Shown here in pieces: positions 17,154 through 23,846 of a stretch of DNA of 64,000 nucleotides. The notes under the pieces were generated by a model that did not search any database, was not told where the DNA came from, and saw nothing but the letters and a program-made list of their open reading frames with translations. Position numbers and translations under genes: made by a program. Position 1 is the stretch's first letter, and each line of letters starts with the position of its first letter. Source of the stretch: SHXO01 sp964523885 (GTDB lineage: Bacteria > Pseudomonadota > Gammaproteobacteria > Burkholderiales > SHXO01); contig CAZFYX010000039.1 of NCBI GenBank assembly GCA_964523885.1, positions 248,001 through 312,000 on the forward strand. Direction: 5' to 3'.

Positions 17154-18557
17154 ATGATAGAAGTCGACGTGGCAGTCCTGGGTGCCGGCACGGCCGGGCT
17201 GGCGGCATACCGCGCTGCGGTGGCCGCCGGCAAGCGCACCGTCATCATCGAAGGCGGTGCGCATGGCACGACCTGCGCGCGGGTGGGCTGCATGCCGAGC
17301 AAGCTGCTGATCGCGGCGGCGGAGGCAGCACACGCGCAGAGCCGCTGGCCGGAGTTCGGCCTGCGCCTGCAGGGGCACGTCGAGGTGGACGGCAGGGCGG
17401 TGATGGCCCGCGTCAAGCGCGAGCGCGACCGCTTCGTCGGCTTCGTGCTCGAGGGCGTGGACCGCATTCCCGAGCGCGACCGCCTGCACGGGTACGCGCG
17501 CTTCGTCGACGATCACACGCTGCAGTTGGATGGCGGCGCGACGGTTCGCTTCGCACAGGCGGTGATCGCCACGGGCTCGTCTCCGAGCGTGCCCCCGCCG
17601 TTGCGCGCCGCCGGCGACCGCCTGATCGTCAACGATCACATCTTCGACTGGGACGACCTGCCGCGCGCGGTTGCCGTGTTCGGCCCCGGCGTCATCGGCC
17701 TCGAGCTCGGCCAGGCCCTCCACCGCCTGGGCGTCACGGTGCACATGTTCGGCAAGGGCGGCCTGCTGGGGCCCTTCAGCGACCCCGGGGTGCGCAACTA
17801 CGCCCTGCGCGCCTTCCAGGACGAGTTCTACCTCGACACCGACGCGAACGTCACGGCCATCGAGCGTACCGCCGGCGGCGCTGCCATCCGCTTCACCGAG
17901 GCCGGTCGACCGCGCGAGATCGAAGTGGACTACGTGGTCGCCGCGACCGGCCGCACGCCCAACGTGCGCGCACTCGGCCTGGAGCACACCTCGGTGCGCG
18001 TGGATGCGCGCGGCGTGCCGCTGTTCGATCGCAACACGCTCCGGTGCGGGGACAGCCACATCTTCATCGCGGGCGACGCGAACAACGACGTGCCCCTCCT
18101 GCATGAGGCCGCCGACGAAGGCCGGATCGCCGGCGAGAACGCCGCCCGTTTTCCGCAGATCAGTCCCGGACTGCGCCGCGCGCCGCTCGCGGTGGTGTTC
18201 TCCGATCCGCAGATCGCGGTGGTGGGCTCCCGCTACGCCGATCTCGATCCTGCCCGGGTGGTCGTGGGCGAGGTCTCGTTCGAGGACCAGGGCCGCAGCC
18301 GCGTGATGCTGCGCAACCGGGGCCTGCTGCATGTCTACGCCGACGTCGCCACCGGCGCCTTCCTCGGCGCGGAGATGATCGGCCCCGACGCCGAGCACAT
18401 CGCCCATCTGCTGGCGTGGTCGCTGCAGTCGCGGCTCACCATCGCGCGCATGCTCGAGATGCCCTTCTACCACCCGGTGGTGGAGGAAGGCCTGCGCACC
18501 GCACTGCGCGATGCCAGGGCGAAGCTCGACCGGGTCGCGGAGCCGTTGGCCGCCTGA
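17154..18557 (+). CDS. Dihydrolipoamide dehydrogenase-like FAD disulfide oxidoreductase
   Basis: A 467-residue class I pyridine-nucleotide disulfide reductase. It has the FAD-binding GAGTAGLAA, the redox disulfide Cys41/Cys46 in TTCARVGCMPSK, a second nucleotide-binding GPGVIGLELGQ, the FAD ribose motif in HIFIAGDAN, and the C-terminal His-Glu dyad in FYHPVVEEGLR. These features match lipoamide dehydrogenase. However, the sequence around the cysteines (TTCARVGCM) departs from the usual GGTCLNVGCIPSK, and no 2-oxoacid dehydrogenase genes are nearby. Its position beside oxyR and the Prx-Grx fusion suggests it may instead reduce glutathione or another thiol for that peroxidase. A strong terminator follows. 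Confidence 0.8.
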   Translation: MIEVDVAVLGAGTAGLAAYRAAVAAGKRTVIIEGGAHGTTCARVGCMPSKLLIAAAEAAHAQSRWPEFGLRLQGHVEVDGRAVMARVKRERDRFVGFVLEGVDRIPERDRLHGYARFVDDHTLQLDGGATVRFAQAVIATGSSPSVPPPLRAAGDRLIVNDHIFDWDDLPRAVAVFGPGVIGLELGQALHRLGVTVHMFGKGGLLGPFSDPGVRNYALRAFQDEFYLDTDANVTAIERTAGGAAIRFTEAGRPREIEVDYVVAATGRTPNVRALGLEHTSVRVDARGVPLFDRNTLRCGDSHIFIAGDANNDVPLLHEAADEGRIAGENAARFPQISPGLRRAPLAVVFSDPQIAVVGSRYADLDPARVVVGEVSFEDQGRSRVMLRNRGLLHVYADVATGAFLGAEMIGPDAEHIAHLLAWSLQSRLTIARMLEMPFYHPVVEEGLRTALRDARAKLDRVAEPLAA

Positions 18558-18586
18558 GCGCCCGGCGCGGAAATTCCTCCCCTTCG

Positions 18587-18610
18587 GCCCGCCGCAAGGC
18601 GGGCTTTTTT
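18587..18610 (+). terminator. Rho-independent terminator after the flavoprotein gene
   Basis: GCCCGCC-GCAA-GGCGGGC forms a perfect seven-base-pair stem, followed directly by TTTTTTCTT. It ends the oxidative-stress unit. Confidence 0.9.
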
Positions 18611-18713
18611 CTTGCCGCCGTGCCGGTTATGCTCTGTCGGACTGCCGGCGCAGGACACGGGAGGAGGAACCCGCCCCGACGCCGGGACGGCGGGCCATGC
18701 AGCGGAGCTGCCC

Positions 18714-19136
18714 ATGGACCACGATGAATTGATCGGCCTGGTATCGGACCTGCTGGCCGCGATCAGCGCCATATCGGGCTATCCGCAGCCCTACCACCTG
18801 CCGCCGGTCCAGCTGCGCCCGGTGGCCGAGCTGCAGCCGATGGTCTGCAAGGGCCCGTGCCCGGTGCGCGGGTTCTATCTCCCCCGCAAGGGCGTGTTCC
18901 TCAACGACAGCCTGGACATCCGCAACGACGTGGTCGCGCGCTCGGTGCTGCTGCACGAGCTCGTGCACCACGTGCAGGAGGTGAACCGGCGCTTCGTTTC
19001 AGCCCCGAACCAGTGTGAGCGCTGGTGGGCACGCGAGCGCGAGGCCTACGACATCCAGAACGCCTACCTGCGCGAGAATGGCAGCGCGGTCCGGTTCGCC
19101 TTCGATCCGGTTCCGGGCGTATGCGGGCAGAGTTGA
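18714..19136 (+). CDS. Small protein with HExxH motif, putative zinc metallopeptidase
   Basis: A 140-residue protein starting at the ATG of MDHDELIGLV. Residues around 80 contain LLHELVHHVQ, a classic HExxH zinc-binding helix, and a later conserved-looking WWAREREAYDIQNAY offers Glu as a third ligand, as in gluzincin-like folds. Two Cys (VCKGPCPVRG) lie in the N-terminal half. No signal peptide is seen. Proteolytic activity is inferred from the motif only. The gene stands alone after a terminator and converges on the PQQ-dehydrogenase cluster. An upstream in-frame ATG at 18612 would add an improbable Arg/Gly-rich leader. Confidence 0.65.
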   Translation: MDHDELIGLVSDLLAAISAISGYPQPYHLPPVQLRPVAELQPMVCKGPCPVRGFYLPRKGVFLNDSLDIRNDVVARSVLLHELVHHVQEVNRRFVSAPNQCERWWAREREAYDIQNAYLRENGSAVRFAFDPVPGVCGQS

Positions 19137-19166
19137 AGCGGGACCGTCGCGGCCCCGCTTCACGCC

Positions 19167-19955
19167 TCAGGGTGCGTAGTGCGTGACGCCGTATTGCTGG
19201 TAGATGCGGTCGATGGTGCCGTCGGCGAGGAGCTTCGCGAGCGCCGCATTCACGGCGTCCACCATCGCCTGGTCGGACTTGCGGAAGCCTGCCGACACCT
19301 TCCACGACAGCTCCGGCTCGCTCTCGAACGCGGGCACCACGCGCAGCCCGGCCTCGGGATGATTCCGGATGTACCAGGCCATCCGCGCCGGCGAGATCGC
19401 GGCGCCGGCGATGTCGCCCTTCACCAGGTCGTCGATCATGTCCTCTTCGAAGGCGTAGGGCGAGGTCGTGAGACCACGCTTACCCAGCACGGTCTGGGCC
19501 ACGGAGCCCACCATCACGCCGATCTTCTGGCCCGGTTTGAAGTCGTTGAAGCCCTTCACCTCACCGGCCTGCTGGTTGACCCCCAGCGCGATGCCGGAGC
19601 GTGCGTACGGCTGGGTCAGGAGCAGCTTGCCTTCGTAGAGCTCCGGGTTGCTGACGTTGTCGAGCATCATGTCGCAGTTGACCAGGTTCGCGCGGTAGCG
19701 CGGCTTGATCCACAGCATCTCCAGGGACACGCCGAGCTGCGCGGCGATGGCGCGGCCGAGCTCGACCTGGAATCCGGGCGGATCGCCCTTCTCGGACGCA
19801 AAGGGCAGCGCATCGGGGTGCCCGCAGAGGGACAGCCGGCCACGCGCCTTGACCTCATCCAGCGTGCGCGCAAACCCCGGCACCGCAGCCACGCATGCCA
19901 GTGCCACGATCAACCACCGCACAACGCCGGCCACACTCGTCTTCGAACAGGTCAC
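19167..19955 (-). CDS. Periplasmic solute-binding protein of the PQQ-dehydrogenase cluster (XoxJ/MoxJ-like)
   Basis: A 262-residue protein with a signal peptide (VVRWLIVALACVAAVPGFA) and the two-lobed family 3 binding fold: LDEVKARGRLSLCGHPDALPFASEKGDPPGFQVELGRAIA at the start, and GTIDRIYQQYGV at the end. It begins at GTG overlapping the cytochrome stop (GTGA), with GGAG upstream. Proteins of this type encoded beside a methanol/ethanol-type PQQ dehydrogenase and a cytochrome are called MxaJ/XoxJ and are thought to help activate or mature the dehydrogenase rather than feed an ABC importer. No ABC permease genes are near, which fits that view. Confidence 0.85.
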   Translation of the reverse strand: MTCSKTSVAGVVRWLIVALACVAAVPGFARTLDEVKARGRLSLCGHPDALPFASEKGDPPGFQVELGRAIAAQLGVSLEMLWIKPRYRANLVNCDMMLDNVSNPELYEGKLLLTQPYARSGIALGVNQQAGEVKGFNDFKPGQKIGVMVGSVAQTVLGKRGLTTSPYAFEEDMIDDLVKGDIAGAAISPARMAWYIRNHPEAGLRVVPAFESEPELSWKVSAGFRKSDQAMVDAVNAALAKLLADGTIDRIYQQYGVTHYAP

Positions 19956-20395
19956 GGCTCGACTCCAGGCTTGAGTTGACGGATGAATGCGACGATCTGC
20001 CAGATCTGTTCGTCGGTGAACACGCTGCCGAACGCCGCCATCCGCCCGGGCTTGCCGTTCTTGATCCGGTTGAACAGGAACTGATCGGTGTTCGGGTCGT
20101 TCATGAGCTGCGGACCCTTGCCTTCCTTGCGGCCGTAGTCCTCGTGGCAGAAGCCACAGATGTTGCGGAAGGTGGCCTTGACGTCCAGCGGCTTGGCCGG
20201 GGGCTTGGCGGTTCCGTCCTTGGCCCCTGCGCCGTCCGGCGCCGTGGTGGCGTTGGCAGGTGCCGGCTTGCTGTCCGGCGTGGCTGTGCCGTCCTGCTGC
20301 GCGAGCTGGATCGGCGCGGTGATGTCCGCCGCCGCTGCGGCCGACGCAATGGCGAGGGCGGCTGCCGCGGCAACCGCGAATGTACGAAGCTGCAT
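19952..20395 (-). CDS. Periplasmic cytochrome c, electron acceptor of the PQQ dehydrogenase (XoxG/PedF-like)
   Basis: A 147-residue c-type cytochrome. A signal peptide (MQLRTFAVAAAAALAIASAAAAA) is followed by a 45-residue Ala/Pro/Lys-rich linker, then one haem site CGFCH in RNICGFCHEDYGRKEGKGPQL. An axial Met is available in GRMAAFGSVFTDEQIWQIV. It would take electrons from the dehydrogenase encoded just upstream and pass them to the oxidase. The ATG at 20395 begins the signal peptide. The intercistronic region to the dehydrogenase carries two alternative hairpins. The family and role are well supported by context. Confidence 0.88.
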   Translation of the reverse strand: MQLRTFAVAAAAALAIASAAAAADITAPIQLAQQDGTATPDSKPAPANATTAPDGAGAKDGTAKPPAKPLDVKATFRNICGFCHEDYGRKEGKGPQLMNDPNTDQFLFNRIKNGKPGRMAAFGSVFTDEQIWQIVAFIRQLKPGVEP

Positions 20396-20553
20396 GATTG
20401 GATCCTGAATCGGTTGTGCTGCGCCGCGCACGTCGACCGCGGCGGGCCTGCGGAAACCCCCATCGCCGGCAAGGATCGATCGGCGCTCCCAGCGTAACAA
20501 CGTGCCTGGCTCCAGCCGGTTTACCCCGTCCAGCACGCGACGGGCCCGGAAAC

Positions 20554-20579
20554 GCCGAGCGGGGGCGCTCGGCCCCCGC
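20554..20579 (-). promoter_or_regulatory. Two mutually exclusive hairpins between dehydrogenase and cytochrome genes
   Basis: GCCGAGCG-GGGG-CGCTCGGC (20554-20573) and GCGGGGGC-GCTCG-GCCCCCGC (20559-20579) are both perfect eight-base-pair stems that share bases, so only one can form at a time. There is no T-tract. It may be a processing or attenuation site that sets the ratio of dehydrogenase to cytochrome. Confidence 0.45.
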
Positions 20580-20608
20580 CCGCGACTTCGGTTGCAGCGC
20601 TGCGAAGA

Positions 20609-22363
20609 TCAGGGCAGCGCGAACACCTTCAGCACGCCGGAGTCCTTCGGCATGCTCTTCCACGGCTCGCCCCAGAGGTCGCCGTAGCCGTCCCCTACCA
20701 GGCTGCCCCAGCCGGTCATCACGGCAACGTACTGCTTGCCCTTGGCCGTATAGGTGATGGTGCCGCCGTTCGGGCCCTGTCCCAGGTTGTGGCTCCACAG
20801 CTTCTTGCCGTTGCTGGAGTCGTAGGCCACCAGCGTGCCCTCGGCTTCCGGAACGAACAGCAGGTTGCCACCCGTGGTCAGCAGGCCGGCGTGCGGGATG
20901 GCGCCCGGATAGGCGATCTCGAACTTGACCTTGCCGCTGATCGGGTCACGCGCGCGGATGTGGCCGCGCAGCTTGTCGCCCTCGGGCGCGACGAACTTGA
21001 AGTTCGCGCCGATGTTGAGCTGCACGACCGGCTCGGTGATCGGCTCGGTCTTCACCACGTCGAGGTCGATACACCACTCGTAGCCGACCTTGTACAGCAG
21101 CTTGGTAAGCGGGCTGTACGAGCCTGCGTTCCAGCTGTAGCCGCCGGCGATGGCCGGGCACAGGTTCTTGTGCGAGCCTTCGGCCAGGTCACGCCGCCCG
21201 ACCAGGGTGCCATCGGGCTTGATGTCCTTGACGAAGTTGATGTTGTCGACGCCCTTGTAGACGTTGACCGGCTTGCCGGTGCCGCGATCGAAGACGAACA
21301 CGAAGCCCGACTTGCTGGGATGGACGACGTACTTCTTGCCGCCCTGGTCGATCATCATCAGCTCACCGGAGGCCGGGTCGAAGTCCCAGGCATCGTGCGG
21401 CAGCACCTGGTGATACCCCTTCAGCGCGCCAGTGTCGGGATCGAGCTGGAGCACCGAGGAGGTGTACAGGTTGTCGCCCGGACGCGGCCCCTTGGTCTTC
21501 CACTCGCTGCCGGCCCAGTCGTACAGTGGCGCCGGGTTGCCGGTGGCCCACCAGACGGAGTTGGTGTCAGGGTCGTAGCTGCCGGCCATCCAGCCGCCGC
21601 CCCCGCCCGTCTTCCACGAGTCGCCACCCCAGGTGTCACGGCGATCCGAGGGAGTGCCCTCGTTGCCGCCCACCGTGAAGAACTGCCACTTCTTCTGGCC
21701 GGTCTTGGCGTCCACGCCGAAGATCGGACCGCGGTAGGGCCACTCGCCGCCCTGCGAGCCGATGATCACGGTTTCCTTGACCAGCAGCGGTGCACCGGTG
21801 AAGCCGACCGTGAGCTTCTCCGAGTCGACCAGCTTGGTCTCCCAGTTCAGCTTGCCGGTGGCCGCGTCGATCGCGACCAGCTTGCCGTCCAGCGTGCCCA
21901 TGTAGATGTTGCCGTACCCGGCCGCGATGCCGCGGTTGTACGGGGAGTGCGTCTGGCGCGCGACCAGGTCTTCGTTGAGCTTCTGCTTGTACGTCCACAG
22001 CGGCTTGCCGCTGGCGCCGTCCAGCGCATAGACCTGGTTGTAGGGGCTTGCGTAGTAGAGCACACCGTCGATGGCCAGAGGGAAGCCCTGCAGGCCCCGG
22101 TTGGCGCGCGAGGCCACGTGCGACCAGGCTTCCTGCAGCCGGCCGACGTTGGCGGTGTTGATCTGCTGCAGCGCGCTGTAGTGGAACGACTTGTAGCCAC
22201 CGTGATAGGACATCCAGTTGCCCGGCTCGCCATCGGAGTTGAGCAGGCGCTGGCCGTCGACCTGGGCGGCCATTGCCGCAGTGCCGGCGCAAAGCCCGAT
22301 CGCGAGCGCGGTCACGAGCGCCTTGCGGCCCCCGAACCGGAACCCGTTCTGCGTTGTTAGCAT
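20609..22363 (-). CDS. PQQ-dependent methanol/ethanol-type dehydrogenase, lanthanide-type active site
   Basis: A 584-residue periplasmic quinoprotein with an eight-bladed propeller. The signal peptide ends near Ala33. The metal and catalytic residues are visible: Glu207 (GSQGGEWPYRG), Asn276 (ATGNPAP), Asp327 and Asp329 in HDAWDFDPAS. In calcium-dependent MxaF the position of Asp329 is Ala; Asp there is the mark of lanthanide enzymes (XoxF, PedH). The vicinal Cys-Cys of methanol dehydrogenases is replaced by Thr138-His139 (ARQTHSPYNRG). Lys stands where MxaF has Arg331 (VHPSKSGF). The start is the ATG with GGTGAGGAG upstream. The order dehydrogenase-cytochrome-binding protein matches xoxFGJ. 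The substrate alcohol is not known. Confidence 0.9.
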   Translation of the reverse strand: MLTTQNGFRFGGRKALVTALAIGLCAGTAAMAAQVDGQRLLNSDGEPGNWMSYHGGYKSFHYSALQQINTANVGRLQEAWSHVASRANRGLQGFPLAIDGVLYYASPYNQVYALDGASGKPLWTYKQKLNEDLVARQTHSPYNRGIAAGYGNIYMGTLDGKLVAIDAATGKLNWETKLVDSEKLTVGFTGAPLLVKETVIIGSQGGEWPYRGPIFGVDAKTGQKKWQFFTVGGNEGTPSDRRDTWGGDSWKTGGGGGWMAGSYDPDTNSVWWATGNPAPLYDWAGSEWKTKGPRPGDNLYTSSVLQLDPDTGALKGYHQVLPHDAWDFDPASGELMMIDQGGKKYVVHPSKSGFVFVFDRGTGKPVNVYKGVDNINFVKDIKPDGTLVGRRDLAEGSHKNLCPAIAGGYSWNAGSYSPLTKLLYKVGYEWCIDLDVVKTEPITEPVVQLNIGANFKFVAPEGDKLRGHIRARDPISGKVKFEIAYPGAIPHAGLLTTGGNLLFVPEAEGTLVAYDSSNGKKLWSHNLGQGPNGGTITYTAKGKQYVAVMTGWGSLVGDGYGDLWGEPWKSMPKDSGVLKVFALP

Positions 22364-22502
22364 GTTGTTTCTCCTCACCATCTGGCCGCGTGGTTGTATT
22401 GGGAGCGGAACCTGCGCGGCGCCAGCTCGCTCCTTCATCGCCTCGTCGACGGGCGCCCCTGCCGATGCAGCCTGCGGCGCGGGTGCCGTATCCGGGAGCG
22501 CT

Positions 22503-22531
22503 ATATTTGCCCCCTCCGTAGTACAAGTCAA
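22503..22531 (-). promoter_or_regulatory. Possible sigma-70 promoter for the PQQ dehydrogenase
   Basis: The minus strand has TTGACT (22526-22531), 17 bases, then AAATAT (22503-22508), the latter part of AAATATAGC. It would leave a leader of about 135 bases before the ATG. The -35 is good and the -10 is weak. Confidence 0.4.
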
Positions 22532-23087
22532 TAACGCAACGGCCGAATCTCGCGTTGCGCGGCCCCGCATCCAGCCCCTCGTGCGCTTCTGCATCAACGG
22601 TAAGCGATATGTGAGCAGGATCCGCATCCGGGACCGCAAGCCGCAAGTGCCTATACGCCGTTGGCATGGCATGCGTACCCGATCTGTAATGCCACCGACG
22701 CTAGTATCGGGCCCGCTCACATGCCAATGCGCTAGTGCGGCCGGGCCAATGCGGATGGTGCCGGGGCTGGCGCTGCTGCTCGCGCTGTGTGCGCGGGCGG
22801 AAGGGGTGCAGGTAGGCGGCACGCCGCGCGACTGCCCCCAGGGACACGACTACATCCAGGCTCGTTCGGTCCCTACGCCATCGTGCGCGCTGCATCCCCT
22901 CGGAGGAACGCACGCGCTGGCTCCCGGCCGCGGCGATCGTTGACACACCGCTGTTCGTGCGGGTTCTGGTGGTGAATGGGAGCGAATCACCGCCGGCCTG
23001 CACTGCAGCCTGCCGGCGAAGAACGCCGATTGAGCGCGCAGCACGCTCGCGGTCGAACACCGCCTGCATCGCTCCAGCTCTCTCGAT

Positions 23088-23125
23088 AGGCCGGCCAGAA
23101 CCCCGGGTTCAGCCGGCCTCTTTTT
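23088..23125 (+). terminator. Strong plus-strand terminator with no annotated gene before it
   Basis: The stem AGGCCGGC/GCCGGCCT (23088-23095 with 23112-23119) has an inner stem GAACC/GGTTC and is followed by CTTTTT. The T-tract orientation fits only a plus-strand transcript, yet the genes on both sides are on the minus strand. Confidence 0.75.
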
Positions 23126-23191
23126 CGTCCGGCTGCGGATGAGGCGCGCGCGGCCCGCGCATGGCGCTCACGCCGCAAGCCTTGCACGAGG

Positions 23192-23824
23192 TCAGTGGCT
23201 CGGCTGCGTGCGCGATGCCGCGCGCGAGGGCCCGACCGGGCGCGGATCGCGTACGACGGGGACTGGGATCGGCCGCCCTCCAGCATTCGACGACGGCGTG
23301 GCGATGAAACCGGGGCAGTCGTAGAGCCGGATCTCGCGGCTGCTCACGGGGTACTCCCCACAGGCGAGCACCTTCCACAACCGGCTGCCGTAGATGCGGC
23401 AGCGGGATCGGCCCTGCGGATCGAAGCCCAGGTAGACGCAGCCCCCGTACAGGCAGCAATTCCCACAATGGGTGCAGGTGCCGCGCACCGCCCCGCGCTG
23501 CGGGCGCGCGCCGGAGAGTTTCTGCACCAGATAACGGGACACCGACCGAGCGCGGACCGCGCCATGGATGTGGCGCGGCACTTGCGCCAGGGTGGTGTGA
23601 TAGCGCACCACATACGAGAGGTCCCGAGCGAGAGCAGCCGCCACCAGCGGCCAGATCGGCAGCAATGCATACGCGGCCAGCGCGAGCGTCAGCTCGACGT
23701 TGCGGGCCACAGCGGGCAGCAGTCGGTTGCGCCACCGCGCCGCTGCGCGACGCAGCCGCTGCGGACGGCGCACAAGCGCCCGCGACTTCTGCCGAACCGG
23801 CGATCGGATGACCGATTCGCGCAT
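23192..23824 (-). CDS. Membrane-anchored cysteine-cluster protein (YkgJ-like)
   Basis: A 210-residue protein. Residues 35-65 include a hydrophobic helix (LTLALAAYALLPIWPLVAAALA). The second half has a dense cysteine cluster, CTHCGNCCLYGGCVYLGFD, followed by further Cys in SRCRIYG, VLACGEY and YDCPGF, recalling the CxxCxxCC zinc/iron-chelating domain of YkgJ-type proteins. The ATG of MRESVIRSP is chosen; the frame continues upstream into the neighbouring exporter gene but without another good start. The function is unknown; metal binding is inferred from the cysteines. Confidence 0.6.
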   Translation of the reverse strand: MRESVIRSPVRQKSRALVRRPQRLRRAAARWRNRLLPAVARNVELTLALAAYALLPIWPLVAAALARDLSYVVRYHTTLAQVPRHIHGAVRARSVSRYLVQKLSGARPQRGAVRGTCTHCGNCCLYGGCVYLGFDPQGRSRCRIYGSRLWKVLACGEYPVSSREIRLYDCPGFIATPSSNAGGRPIPVPVVRDPRPVGPSRAASRTQPSH

Positions 23825-23846
23825 CAAGACCTGCGTGCCTCCAATG

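Larger units (their letters stand above)
22364..23191. other. 828-base gap upstream of the PQQ dehydrogenase
   Basis: The gap holds the dehydrogenase promoter region and a plus-strand terminator (23088-23125), and is locally less G+C-rich around 22500-22720. A 64-codon ORF at 22749-22943 (+) begins MRMVPGLALLLALCARAEG, resembling a signal peptide, followed by two Cys, but it has no ribosome site and I do not annotate it as a gene. No tRNA or other recognisable element is seen. Confidence 0.5.

Noticed and set aside
17154..18557. E3 subunit of a 2-oxoacid dehydrogenase complex
   Set aside because: No E1 or E2 genes are nearby and the gene lies in a peroxide-stress unit; the name is kept only at family level.
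19167..19955. Amino-acid ABC importer component
   Set aside because: It has the binding-protein fold but no permease or ATPase gene; position after the PQQ dehydrogenase and cytochrome favours a MxaJ/XoxJ-like role.
22749..22943. Possible 64-residue secreted peptide (MRMVPGLALLLALCARAEG)
   Set aside because: It looks signal-like but has no ribosome site, poor coding character after the first 20 residues and no recognised relative. Kept only as a remark under the gap and the orphan terminator.
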